From the NCBI RefSeq assembly GCF_964204645.1, contig NC_134034.1:1486001-1550000 (forward strand): 64,000 nt of DNA, written 5' to 3'. The stretch's first letter is position 1; every line of letters begins with the position of its first letter. The stretch is from Tubulanus polymorphus. Lineage: Eukaryota; Nemertea; Palaeonemertea; Tubulaniformes; Tubulanidae. Below are positions 36,126-55,411 of this stretch, piece after piece. The position numbers and the translations under genes were made by a program. The notes beneath the pieces were generated by a model. That model made no database searches. It saw only the letters and a program-made list of their open reading frames with translations, and had not been told where the DNA came from.

Positions 36126-36599
36126 ATTTAACCTGCAACGATGATAACACTTCGAAATTGAGGAGATGACCCAATTAATCTATGTGGCAAAATAATACTG
36201 TAATAATAGTTTGATTAAGTGGATGACGAGTCCTGAGAGGAACACAAATGAAATCAGGCCGGGTATGGGCAGCAGCAGCAACAACAGCAGCTGCAGGGTG
36301 AACCTGGTGGTGATGGATCTAACAAAATTCCTTACCCTTCTTTTATTTATTTTACCCTTCCGAGATCGTCAGTCGAATCAACTACAATTTACGAATTGAT
36401 TATTTCGATCTAGGCGTTCTTTTATCGTTTCGGGGGCAGTGGTATCTAAATCAACGCCATCTCGGCCCCTAAAACATCCAAAAACACTGGAAATATCGTC
36501 GATAAACCAAAAATTCGACCAAATCTCTATCAGAAATCTCGAGCAACTTCGCGCAGTAACAGTCGCGACGGGACTCCGACTCCATGCAAGTCCGGGACC

Positions 36600-36925
36600 G
36601 TAGTCCGAATTCAAATTCAAACTTTATTCGACATCAGTGACATCATTTTATAAAGATTTAGCCTTTGGCAGACGGCTGCCCCCTAGCATCCTTGTCTGTA
36701 TTGATGTTTTATGATTGTATCATTATGATTGTGTATTTCTGTAGTGTATGTTTGTCCTGTTTTGGATCCAGAAGTGTGTTTATTTTTGCTGTCCGTCCCG
36801 CTTCGCCCTCGTTGGGCTTCTCGGGCCGGCGGCATTGAATTGTCTCTATGTTTTTTTTCTGATGTACGAGTCTTAAATGCTAGGCTCAATAAAGATTTAT
36901 TCTATTCTATTCTATTCTATATGGC
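36600..36925 (+). mobile_element. Probable 3' end of a LINE, (TTCTA)n tail
   Basis: Non-coding, ending AATAAAGATTTATTCTATTC plus further TTCTA pentamers at 36895-36920, as in CR1/L2-like elements that end in a short tandem repeat instead of poly(A). No reverse-transcriptase frame is left. The region 36134-36600 has no recognised gene. Confidence 0.45.
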
Positions 36926-37174
36926 GCAAATACATGGATCTTTTAATCGATGTTTTTGTCGTTATGTTTTTATCAGATATTGGGCCCGCTCAACAAACCC
37001 GCCTCGAATGTTTACCTAAATACAGTTTTGAATTGAATTGAAATTCGATTCGCGAATCGTCGAGAATTGAATGACATTTTGGAACTGGTGTTGTTGATTT
37101 ATTTTTCTTCACACATACACACAGATTTTTAGTCGTATTTTTTCTCAATAACGGGTCGAGAGAGAGAGAGCAGC

Positions 37175-39928
37175 ATGAAGGGAATACAGTCTGCTGCTGT
37201 TGTATTCATACAGAAGGTTCTCGTGCTAATGTTTCTTGTATTGATGACTGGCAATATCCCGATGGTAAGCCTAATTTTTAATTATTTAAAATCATCTTTC
37301 TGATTCTCTGAGGGGATGTACCGAACGAACTGTTTCTGAATACCCTGATACCAGTCGTTGTTACGGGTTCCCTACAACTCAAGCCGTTATTTGGGGAATA
37401 ATGGCTGAAAAAAACCGAACGAACTGTGTCTGTGACCTGTCAAAATCGATTTTTTGCTACCTACCTGTAATTTTGACAGTTTAGTTTGTTTGACATGTAA
37501 TGTTGTTGTTATGCTTGAACCTGATTTTCGAAATCTACATTGTTTCCAACCTTGAACTTGAACTTATTAAATTGCGCTGTGTTATGTCATTGTCATTTTA
37601 ATACTAATTGGATTAGACATGCAATTATCAATCAATAAATTGCCAAAACAAGACTTTAGTCAAATGGCATTCAATAAAAGCAGTGTTCAATAAACACAAA
37701 TGACATTAAACACATTCCCCTTTTTAGTTAGTTACCTAATCGTTGGCGGTAAGCTTTTTATAATCGGATGAGCTTGTGAAAATATCCGATCGTGAAACTA
37801 AACCACATACAGGTTACTGACTTATTCCTCTTGGGCTGGGATTCGAACCAGATGACATCGCGCACCTCCACAATATCGATACTATTGTTGCAGTTAGGCC
37901 TACGAGGCCGGCGGATTCGAGTCCCCGCCGAGGGACCACCCATCTATTGATACTACAGGGCTGGCAGGGCAGTTTCAACCTATCCATTAACCTGTTTTGG
38001 TTGGACCAACAATTTCCTTATCAGTTCTAAATAACTTATTTATCAGATGATGGCTTAAGAGAGATTTGACTGATTGACGCAATTCCTCTAATGAACCTGT
38101 TAGGTAATGTTTTTTATATATCTTTTACAGAGCGCCGCTGAATTCTGTACAGAGTACGGCCACTAGTAAGTTGAGATTCTCAAAAGAAAAAAAAAATAGA
38201 AATTTCGCTAGAAAGTATTTAAAAAAGGAGTATTTCTAATCAGAAGAGGTGCCATCTGGTGGGAAAACTAGTACCTAGACTGTATTTTTCAAAATGACGC
38301 AAAATTTTCAAAAATTAATTCTATTCAATTTTGGTGTATTTTATTTACAGTTGTCACGCGCCGTATAAATGCTGCGCGGACGTGTGCTGCGCTGATCGGA
38401 CCGCGGCCGGAGATACCCATCAATCGTCGGATTTCACAGGAGCATTTTACTCGTGGAACATGTGGAACATGTGGTACTTCTGGTAAATATGACACATAAA
38501 TCCCCCTATGACATCATCAAATTGTTTCCCGATTCCCCCTATGACATCATCAAATTGTTTCTCCGATTCCCCTATGACATCATCAAATCATTTCCATAAT
38601 TTCCCCTATGACATCATCAAATCATTTCCATAATTCCCCCTATGACATCGTCAAATCGTTTCCATGATTCCCCCTATGACATCATCAAATCGTTTCCATG
38701 ATTACCACTATGACATCATCAAATCATTTCCATAATTCCCCCTATGACATCATCAAATCATTTCCATAATTCCCCCTACGACATCGTCAAATCGTTTCCA
38801 TGATTCCCCCTATGACATCATCAAATCGTTTCCATGATTACCACTATGACATCATCAAATCGCTTCCATAATTCCTCCTATGACATCATCAAATCGTTTC
38901 CATGATTCCCCCTATGACATCATCAAATTGCTTCCATGATTCCCCTATGACATCATCAAATTGTTTCCCGATTCCCCCTATGACATCATCAAATTGTTTC
39001 CCCGATTCCCCTATGACATCATCAAATCGTTTCCATGATTCCCCCTATGATATGCTGTGTTATGATGTTGTAGGTTTGTAGTATTGTTCGTGTTGTCGAC
39101 GTGTTTCGGAGGTTGCGGTTACTGGAGGAAACGTCAAATCATGTTCGGCGGACGCCATTACCACGACAATGACCTTCACCACCGCGGGCTGCCGATATCG
39201 TACCCGGCATTGTTCGCGTCGCCAGCCGAGCTGAACCGCGCCAACGCCAATACCGCCGGGGCGTTTACAAACCGAGGAATGACGCCCGAAATTACTACAA
39301 CTGCCGGGGTGTTTGCAAATCGGGATCTGTCGAATTCAGGAATTCCGTCTCCACCACCTTACAGCGAGGTAAGTGTAGAATTTTAATATTCTTTTACAAT
39401 GATACTCAAGGGTTCCTCCTCTGGCAGTCAAGGATTTCCCTCTGGCAATCAAGGATTCCTCCTCTGGCAGTCAAGGATTCCTCCTCTGGCAATCAAGGAT
39501 TCCTCATCTGGCAGTCAAGGATTCCTCCTCTGGCAATCAAGGATTCCTCATCTGGCAGTCAAGGATTCCTCCTCTGGCAGTCAAGGATTCCTCCTCTGGC
39601 AGTCAAGGATTCCTCCTCTGGCAATCAAGGATTCCTCCTCTGGCAGTCAAGGATTCCTCCTCTGGCAATCGATGATCTTGATCTGCTTGTATTCCAGGTT
39701 TACACGAAGCCCGAGAATTACAAGGATATGGAAAAAGATATGCCGCCTCCGTACATGACGGTCGCGCTGCCGCCGGCGTACTCCGAGGCGCCACCTACCG
39801 TCGATACGATGAACCAACAGAGCGACGAGGTTACCGCGGCGAGTGATACGTTGTCTGCCGATACCGACACGACCCGTCTGGTCGAACCACCAGCGCCACC
39901 TAGCGGTAGAGATACGAACGAGAGCTGA
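37175..39928 (+). CDS. VOPP1/WBP1-like single-pass membrane protein with PY motifs (5 exons, 260 aa)
   Basis: Exons 37175-37264, 38131-38165, 38351-38482, 39074-39368 and 39698-39928, joined in frame at GT-AG junctions. An N-terminal signal segment (residues 1-30) is followed by a short Cys-rich ectodomain with the pattern C-x6-C-x5-CC-x3-CC, then W-rich WNMWNMWYFWF leading into one membrane span and a basic stop-transfer WRKRQ. The cytoplasmic tail is Pro-rich with PPPY twice (SPPPYSE, MPPPYMT) and PPAY once. Cys pairs, WYFWF and tail PY motifs are the VOPP1/WBP1 layout. PY motifs recruit WW domains such as those of NEDD4-family ubiquitin ligases, and relatives act in endosomal/lysosomal membranes. 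Exact orthology is unresolved. Exon 5 contains two CTCF-like motifs. Introns 3 and 4 are filled with minisatellites, and the 3' flank is G-run-rich. Confidence 0.8.
38495..39060. repeat. CCCCCTATGACATCATCAAA minisatellite, VOPP1-like intron 3
   Basis: About 17 units of 33-37 bp reading TTCCCCCTATGACATCATCA AATCGTTTCCATGA. This is the core of the family used in CUL2 introns, with a shorter period. The array fills nearly the whole intron. Confidence 0.95.
39400..39675. repeat. 22-bp minisatellite, VOPP1-like intron 4
   Basis: About 12 units of GGATTCCTCCTCTGGCAGTC AA, with CAATC and CATCTGG variants, filling intron 4. It contains no stops in one frame, so an unspliced reading frame runs through it; splice sites on both sides argue for an intron. 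Confidence 0.93.
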
Positions 39929-39974
39929 ACAGCCTTTCGCGTCGAGATGAAAAACCTACGCAGCAGATGAAATT

Positions 39975-40250
39975 TTAAAGGGGGGGTTAAAAGAGCACGG
40001 GGAGGGGGGAGCACTGGTTGATAATGTTATTTTAGGGGGATGAAGGGGCACTGTAAGGGGAGGGGGTTTAAAGGACCACTAGGGGGTTGGGTTATAATAG
40101 GACACTGGGAAAGTGGTTTTAAGTGGGGGGGAGATCACCGGGTGGGGGTGGGGGGATGAAAAGAGTACTGGGGAGGGAAGGGGTCTTTTAGAGGGGGGTT
40201 GAAGTCACACTCATATTTAGGGTAATTTTCACAGGGGGGAGGGGGGTTCT
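39975..40250 (+). repeat. G-run-rich 3' flank of the VOPP1-like gene
   Basis: More than fifteen runs of four to eight G separated by short AT-containing spacers, with a recurring GGG-AGCACTGG/GGACACTGGG theme. It starts about 50 bp after the stop codon, so it is likely in the 3' UTR and G-quadruplex-prone in the sense RNA. Confidence 0.8.
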
Positions 40251-42005
40251 TGAAAATGAGTGAACTGTGTTTGAATTCTGATTATATTATCGATCGACAC
40301 ATATGAGTTATCGATTATTTCACCACACGTACCGCTGTATTTATTCAAGTAAGAGCCGAACGGGTTTAGTAGGCCACAAACTATCGGTTAATTAATGAGA
40401 TGTGTGGAAAGTTTCGTCGAATTTCTCATCGCTGCCAAATTAAAAACCGACTAAGTAAAATAATAACAGTCGTACTAGTTCGCCATCTAGCGGAGAGTAG
40501 TCGCACTTAATGAAATACCTTACAGGAAGGAATTAATGCAGAACCTCATTATAACCATTTGTCCGTTTTAAAAAGTCTAGAATTCGATGCCAAATATGAA
40601 AGTTTTCTTAATTTCACTCTGGATACAATGGTTGAATAGTAAACGTATATTTTCTTGTTCATTGTAACGAGTTCTAAAAATACCTAATACACCAGTTCGC
40701 CATCTATCGGATACAAGTGACACTAGAAGTAGTACGTGAAATTGATAAATTACTTGCATCTTAATTAATCACAATTATGAAATGTATGATATTAATATTA
40801 ATATATATGTTTAATTATTTATTTATTTGACGTGTGAGTAAATTCTATGTAATATTAGATTATTCGTGAAAAATGCCGTTTTTGAAAATATCTCGTGGTA
40901 AGCACTATGTGCAGGGGCGGATACAAGGACTAAGGTCTTTTTGGACGCGTAGTCCTTAGAAATTAAAAAGTCCTGAGCTTCTTTCCAAGTAGAAAAACTT
41001 ATTCATATCAAAGTTTATAAGATTCCATATGAGGCAGTGACAAGTTTTATAAAAATTGATTTTTAGAAAAGGGAACTGACAAGATTTGAGGGTCCTGTGT
41101 ATTCGCGCCTGTTCTACACAAGTATTTTCCACTGTCACAAAATGCCAAAAATCTTAGGAGCGGTACTAGTTCGCCATCTAGCGGAGAGTAGTCGCACTTA
41201 GTGAAATACCGAGGCAAACATCTTAGAAACCTAAGTCTCATCGACTCGGTTTTATTGCCTAGTTTAACTGAACCTGAACCTGGTGGTATTTAAACTAAAT
41301 TTGAAGTTTCAAAATTTGGTCGTGTTCTCATTCTAGGGAGGTTGTCTGAGGTCGGCTGTCGAGGCAAGTCTTCCTCCGCCTCTATCGGGAATAGCAAGAA
41401 TGGCATAGCTACTAATTACGCTTAAGATTTTAACCCCTTAGTTGCTACACCCTCTCTCACTTAATAGTTGTAAAACGGATATTGAGTATTGTTTCCGTTG
41501 CTTTTTGTTGTGATTGATGTAAAATAAATTAAGAAAAGAATAAAACTTTTACCTACACATGGAATTATGAATTTGAATGTATTTCTCTCTTGAGACTGGA
41601 GGAAGTTGGGATTCGAACGCTTCTACGGGACAACGGGAAAATTGACTAGGTCGTGTCGTCTTGTGATATTGTAATCATCCTTTTATGGAGCTCCTAGCCT
41701 CTGGTATATCAAGCTCAATACGATCTGATATACTCCTTTCACGGACCACTCATGCGCAATCTATAGATTGACCGGATAGGTCAGTTTTGGATTGTTCTGG
41801 TACAAAACAGTTTATGGCGCGTACGACAAAAGGACACGTCATTGTAACGCGAAAGCTCAGCGGGGGCTCCGTTCTGTACATGGAAATTCTACAATGAAAC
41901 GGCAGCTTTTTTCCTAAGGAGAGATTTTAAATAACAAACAATTTTCTCATTTTCTTTTATTAATAAAAGCAACAATAATTCTATTGTTTCTAACTACGGA
42001 CTATT
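40251..42005. other. Intergenic between convergent genes
   Basis: No gene recognised. GTACTAGTTCGCCATCTAGC GGAGAGTAGTCGCACTTA occurs at 40473-40510 and 41165-41202, and a diverged copy at 40690. A short AATAAA-bearing stretch lies at about 41524-41545. Confidence 0.6.
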
Positions 42006-48082
<6,077 letters not shown>

Positions 48083-50002
48083 CTTGAATTTTCTGCACGG
48101 ACCGAGACGCGGACTGCGGTCTCAGGTAATCTCGCATACCAGGGTTAACTTCTGCCGACATTGCGCGCGTGCCGCGAGTTCCGACGGCGCGCGTTGCAAA
48201 ATTTAATTCTCCTATTCAATTGAATTAGAGTTCAGTGATGTTGTCAAATCCTGACTCACAGGAACTGCGTGGCTCCAGACTCAGAGAGTAACAAATGCCC
48301 AGAAATGCATTGAAAAATAACAACAACAAAAAAACACAAAATCTACCATGCCATACTCGGGCAAAATATCACTTATACTTACACTTACACTTATACAACA
48401 AGAAGGAGCTCTCGCTGGGGGACGAACAAAGGATGTTCAGACACGGCCTGCTTCTCCCGGCCAGACCCGCAGATACACGTGTCCACACGTAACACAAAGT
48501 GACACGACCCAGATACTTCACAAGTACAGAAAATGTAAGATCGTTTCATACGAACCGTAACCAATTTTAGATAATAGGTCGTAGCCGTAACCGACATTTC
48601 CGGATTCTTAAACCGACAATTTTAAAAACTATAGGCGACGGCATCCGACTACATCACCATGCACTTCGATTCATAATCAAACCCCGGCCTATTTCTGGTG
48701 GGTGTTTAGGGGCACGAAATTATCAAATCAAAATTACCCATCAAATATCAATCCAAGCAATGAAAATTCCCTTAAACCAAATAATCGAAAAATAGTGACA
48801 CATTTCGACCTGTCTATAGAACTTACAAAGAAAAGAGATAATGCACCAATCATCGATGTGTGCCTGGTTGATAAGCTGACCGCGGCGCACACGATCGGGC
48901 ACACCTCTTTCTGATGATCTAAATACATCCACGCTCTCGATGATAAACGGAAATCTCTCGCGTCGATATCTATCTACTGTTCGTCAGATCGCGGCGGACC
49001 AGAAGTCAGTCGAGTTAATCTCAAGTACTTTTATAATCTATAAATATAACATCTCTTCTTCCGAATGCGCGCTACGTGAACGCGGCCGCGTATTGAAAAA
49101 CTTCTTGAGAGCTATACAGCATCAGTCTTTCTTATACCCTCCAGCGAGCGCGGGTGCGTGGGTCTTACTTCTGTCGACTCGGAGGTGGTGTTGCTGCTAC
49201 GAAACGTTCAATCCTCGCAGTATTAAAAGCACACCTGTCGTTCTAACGAAAGGTTTATAGATACGTGCCGTGAAGTGGTGGGAGAGCTTTCGTTTTGTTG
49301 CTGATGATATGTACGTGAAGTTGATGTGCACGCGCGGCCAGGAAAAGATTTTCGTCAATAACATAAAGTAAAGACACCGGCACCGTCTTGAGATAGCGAG
49401 CGTTTGAGTTTCGAGACGATCAGTCAAACATCAACGGACGACAAGACTATCGCGTTGGATCTAATCAGTTAAGCTACACGAAGAGGATGCTAAACTTCGG
49501 ATAATTTCACTTTCTCTGAAATTGGATCGGAATTTGCACAGGATTTACCGCCACGTGAGGTTTTACGATCAAACTCTGATATCTGACCAGTCTACGCGTG
49601 AAAGTCTGCCATTAATCCATCTCGAAATCCGACGAAAGTAAAGTTGGACGCGAGAAGTTTCAAAGATCTCAGTCCCTATTGTAAAATTCAGATTTTAGAT
49701 TTTCCGTCCAGAAGTTCCGAGCTCGGTCGCTGACGCGGATATATAAAAACGCGTGGTCGGACCCATTGACAACGGCTTCAGCGCTCGCTAAATAATCAAC
49801 GCATGATTCTAGGAAGTGAAAGTTTGATTTAAAAATACCCGCTGTGTTGTTGTTGCCGATCGAGCGGTCATAAAGAGCATCGCATTTCAATCAGGAGCCA
49901 GCGAACGTTTCTTCCAGCAATCGTATAAAGCGAATTAGAAAACAAATCGAATCAGATCGGAAAAACTTTTCAGCAGATTTCGTTAAAATCAGTTATCGAA
50001 TT
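48083..50002. other. Divergent intergenic region between ABITRAM and integrin alpha
   Basis: Two genes point away from each other here, so both promoters should lie in this 1.9 kb. I see no further coding exon. The part from about 49380 to 50002 is probably the integrin 5' UTR and promoter-proximal region, inferred from position only. Confidence 0.5.
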
Positions 50003-53000
50003 ATGGATAGTTCGCTGTTTGCGTTAGTTTGTCAGTATTTGGTCGTTATTTGTTGGATATTCGCCGGTTTAACGGGTAGTTTTAACGTCGATTTGAGAAC
50101 GGCGTTCGTTCACAAGGGGAAGCCTGGCAGCATGTTCGGGTTTTCAGTAGCCGAACACAACGATCAGAATGTGAAATGGTAAGTAGGATGGAATATAAAT
50201 ACTTTTTCTTTAATCTCAGGATACAGGTCCACAGGTTAGGAGTTAGAGTTAACTCTGAATTCAGGATCAAGGTCCACAGATTCGAGTTACAGTTAACTCT
50301 GAATTCAGAATCAAGTTCCACAGTTGTGAGTTGTGAGTCGATGGAATTGCTCGGAGTGGGGTTAGATTGCTCGAAATTCCAACATAATTTTAGTAACGAA
50401 ACTTTCTAAAAAAGTTAACATCGAATCTGTACAAAAGTTCAAATCAATTAGCCGGATCGGATGACCACGAAATATTTTATCAGAACCCCCCGCTGAGATG
50501 TGACCCTCGGATCAACCTGTATGGGTTATATCTCGAAAACAAAGTTGCACAGTCAAGCCTCGTGGTCCTACAACCGATCTGGCAACGTTTGATCGGTCTA
50601 AGCTCATTTCGGTTCTATAACCAATCTAGCAACTCAAGACCAGTCTAAGCTCATTTCGGTTCTATAACCAATCTAACAACTTAAGACCAGTCTAAGCTCA
50701 TTTCGGTTCTATAACCAATGTAACAACTTAAGACCAGTCTAAGCTCATTACAGTTCTATAACCAATCTAACAACTTAAGACCAGTCTAAGCTCATTACAG
50801 TTCTATAACCAATCAAACAACTTCAGACCAGTCTAAGCTCATTATTTTGCGCCCATATCTAACAACTTAAGATCAGTGTTAAGATTCAAAAGACCACATG
50901 CGAAGTTTAAGTCACAACCGAGGAGCATATCAGCGCAGATCGCCAGACGAAATATGATACAATATAGATGTTGTTTTCTGATCTGTATTATCAGATGATG
51001 GACTGATATTACATACGCGAGTTGGATATATACGATTTGTACTCGCTTTGCCGTTATAGTAAAGAGCGTTGTTTAGTCTGTGCGGCGTACTCCCACGATA
51101 TATTCACAAGAGGAAAAGTTGAAATATGCGAACGATTTCGAAAACAACTGAAAGTTCAAAAACACGCGTTCATATTGGTATATATAAATATTACACAAAT
51201 ACTGGTGGTCTCTCAGAGCCAGGCGTTTCCGTTCGTTCCCTGCTGGTTGAAATTTGACTCGGGAATTTAAAAAGATTTAACTCATACGCCAAGAGTCAAC
51301 TGCGCGAATAAACATCATCAGATAAGATCGCCTGGACCCAGTTATATAGTAAACCGTTAAGATTTGTATCAAATTGATAATATATCTCTGGAATTGATAT
51401 TGTAGAAATACAGTGGAACTTCATTACAACGAACTTCAGGGGCCCAGGAAATCTGATCTCAGGATCCAGTTCCACGTTGTGAGTTTGAGTTAACACTGAA
51501 CTCAGGATCCAGTTCCACATTTGTGAGTTTCAGTTAACACTGAACTCAGGATCCAGTTCCACGTTGTGAGTTTGAGTTAACACTGAACTCAGGATCCAGT
51601 TCCACATTTGTGAGTTTCAGTTAACACTGATCTCAGGATCCAGTTCCACAGTTGATTTTCAGTTAACACTGAACTCAGGATCCAGTTTCACAGTTGTGAG
51701 TTTCAGTTAACTCTGAATTCAAATCACTTCAGTTTCGATGAGTTGAATCAAATTTTTCGATTCGAGTCAAATTCAATCAGACCAGAACCGTCGAACGATA
51801 GGCCCTCTGGGTTCTACATGGTCCAACCCTTGCGTGGAAATTAAAGTCGTTTTTCAGTTGAGAATTAGATAAACATCTCACAGTTACATAATTTGTATTC
51901 ATCCTAACTGTTTATAGAATTTTGTGGTTTCTATGGAACCCCTGTTTGTTTTCATATGTCACTTGTTCTGTTTACATTTATTCTGACACATCGCTTTTGT
52001 TTATGTCCTGTTTGTTCTGTTTTCTGGTCATTGCACCTGATGATGGCTGTTAGTCAACAGCCGAAACGTTGCGGTTTCACTCTAATAAATTATTTCCTAT
52101 AAAATTTGAATTGCGGGACTTCTCCAATTAATCTCACATCCGAGAGTTAATTGATACGTGTCAGAAATGATTGGTCGAAAGCCACCGGTTTTATTTCTCC
52201 GCGATAAGAGATGATGGAAAATCTTCTCGCTCCTGCAACAGCAGCAACAGCAGCAGCAGCAGTAGCGCGTGAAACGTAAACAATCCGTCTTAGCGATTTA
52301 ACAGTACAGGAACTGTTGCGCGCTAATGATGTAACATTTCTTCGATCTATCTTTAAAGAGAGGGCTCCTTGTTCGTTATAGTGTGTTACTAGGTAACTCT
52401 TTCGCCCGTTGACGATGAGAAGGTGAGAGAGGATGAGAGGAGGGCTTTCTGTAACTGGGTGAGAGTTCCCAAAGTTTATGATGGCGGGAGGGAGAGGGGG
52501 AGAGAAGGGCTCGCTGTTACTGGATTTCTCCTTGCCCGTTTGGAATGGAGAGCGAGAAAGGGGGAGGGAGAGAGAGAGAGAGGGGACTCCCTGTTTATTA
52601 TTTTCTTATCGGTAACTGGGGAAATGTTTCCAGTTTTATATTGGAGAGGGAGAGACGGGATTGGGGTTTCCCTGTTCATAAACTGGGCTGAAACATCTGT
52701 AGGTACTTCGATTTCCGATATCAAAATCGAACCCCCAGCAGGTGTGGTGAGTTTGTAAGGGATCCACCAAATCGAAAACAAATCAAACGAAATCTACCAA
52801 TCAAATAAATAAAAGGGCCAATCTCTCTATTTTAAAAACATCTCTGAGGTCCGCGTTCTTCACGGAGACTCTTTAGGTCTTGTTTAGATAAAGGGATTTA
52901 TTTCATTTCAAAATATATCGAGTGTATTATTAATCACTGTTATATCAACCCTTCAAGTACATGTTCATGATGTTTACTTCTGCATACAATAGTTAAATCT

Positions 53001-55332
53001 TCAACAACCTTTCAACTACTTCATAGAAAACAAATCCCCGAATCGTTAGAGCGACCTCTTTTAGAAATCAAAACAGACGATTTAGTTTTGACAACAAACC
53101 GTAACATCCTCGATTGCTGGGTCGCGAATTACGTACTTGTCTTGACACGTGACACGTGACACATTCCAGGCGCGCTCGTTATAGGCTGTTCTATATCCGA
53201 TGACCGGCGAATCTATCGTGACGTAAGCAAAACAGTTCACAGCCTGATCAGAATAACCGTTGCATCCGGTGGCACTTAATGACCTTTTGTAACCGGGGGC
53301 TACTGTGTCAACACCTGCGCGGTAGACCTACTGACACGCGTTCGTGTCAAGATTTTTGATAATCGAAGAAGTCCGACAATTCGACTTTATTTTTAACGAT
53401 AAGGTTTATTATTTTGAAACCACGACGTTTCGGCTGTTGACTAACGGCCGTCATCAGATGGAATTCCACAAAATTCGAATTGTGGGACTTCTTCGATTAT
53501 CCACAGTGTACGGATTGTTTCATTCGAATACTAAGATGTTTGATAATTTGTTGAAAGTATTCACGGCTGAAGTATGATTTTATTTTGCTGTAACTGTCAC
53601 TAAAGAGAGTTGAGTTCTCAGTGGATACTTGAGCGGAGTCTGTGAATATAACCGTGGACCCCGGTATTGCAATAACTATTCGCTGATCGAAAGTTAACAA
53701 GATGTAAAGGAGGGAATCCTACAATTCTAACAGCTTCAGTCAGCTTCTACGGTTCTGCGGTTTTGAGTTAGAATTTAACTAGCTAATTGTTATCTCGGAG
53801 TACCCCCCCCCTCTGCAATAAAAGCTAAAACCTTCCTAAGTCCTGGAAATCGTTGTATCCACGGTCACTCCTAGTTTAAACAAGACACCTGGCGATCCGA
53901 GTTTAAAACCAATATATGGCACACTGTAGTGAATATCAGACATTTTTTAAGAATGTATACTCATGTATGGTTGATTTGATTTTTTCAGGGTATTGATCGG
54001 GGCCCCGCGAGCTCAGACGAGACAAGCGTCGGTAACTAAAGCCGGGGCGGTATATAGATGTAAACCTGACGACCCCAGGTGTGGGATAGTACCGTTCGAC
54101 ACGAAAGGTAGGCCTATATAAAAATGCATCCCTGTATCGTTTATGTCGAGAATCCCGCGCTAACTGGTTTCGTTGGGACAGGTCGTGACTAGAGGGTTTG
54201 TATGGGACACACCAATTTTTTACAGAATCAGCCAAAAATAGATGAGACCGAAAAAATCACCTCTATTTCGAGATCAAAACATTTGAAATGATAGTAGAAT
54301 AGCCACACTTAAACGTGGAGAATTGATTATATGATAAATCATTGTGAACATCTTAGAGATGATGTCGAATATTTTGAAGGTCGCGTCCTCTGTGTTTGAT
54401 TTTGAGAATCTATGAACACAAGTAACTTGAAATAAAATCATTCTCTATTCCGAGATCGAGCAGAAAATGATGTCCTAGCTGTGGAACCGGGAAACAAATT
54501 CGACTGCGTTGATAATGTTGTTAAGCTTTTTCTAAAATTGTGGGTGTTTTCGTGTAGGTCCCGACACGACGTGGAACGGTACCATGTACGTACCTAGTGA
54601 AGATAAGTCATTCCAATGGTTCGGAGCCACTTTATCGGCGTCGGAAAACGGAGTTATAGTGGTGAGTACATTATTTAACACTCAATGTTCACGGCATCTT
54701 GCCCCTCGACCCGCCGAGCGCCGCTAGGAACCCTGTATCGAAAACTGGTTCCGTTTTCGATGAAGAACCATCTACAAAAAAATCTGCCGCCGTTGTGATT
54801 CGAAACCCAGGGATTGACGAGAGACCACCAGCTTCCGGTTTCACGAACAAGTTTAAGCCTAAAACGGTTAAGTTTGAATTGTTGTCCTCATCGAAAACAC
54901 GAAGTAACCAATGGCAATAGCAATTACACCAAAAATTTGAGTTTAACTTTTTAAAAACTGGGTCCAGTGCGTTTTTTCGAATCAGTGACGACTGCTACTC
55001 TCTTAGCTTCCGATTAACGATTAACTAAACCCCCTCCCCCTAACCCCCTCCCCCTAACCCCCTCCCCTAACCACCTCTCCCTAACCCCCTCTCCCTAACC
55101 CCCTCTCCCTAACCCCCTCCCCCTAACCCCCTGCCTTGAAAACATCGTTCCTGATGAAAATACCCCCAGCAGCGCTGCAGCTCAGGGGAATAAAAACTAC
55201 ATCGATTAATTGACTTAATATTTCCTTCATCTGAGTCGAATATGAAAACAGACACTCCGGCAAGGTATATTTTTATTTCTAGCTATTTTCTCTGTTATCT
55301 CAGGCCCTAAGCTGCGTCCACGCTGCTGCTGC

Positions 55333-55411
<79 letters not shown>

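Noticed and set aside
39399-39758. 119-codon frame through the 22-bp repeat
   Set aside because: It lies in a different frame from exons 4 and 5 of the VOPP1-like gene, and clean GT-AG sites flank the repeat as an intron.
52423-52758. 111-codon + strand frame
   Set aside because: Purine-rich low-complexity sequence inside integrin intron 1, out of frame with the exons.
55022-55137. Interstitial telomere (CCCTAA)n
   Set aside because: The unit is 12-15 bp with four or five C and an extra CCTC, so it is not the hexamer.
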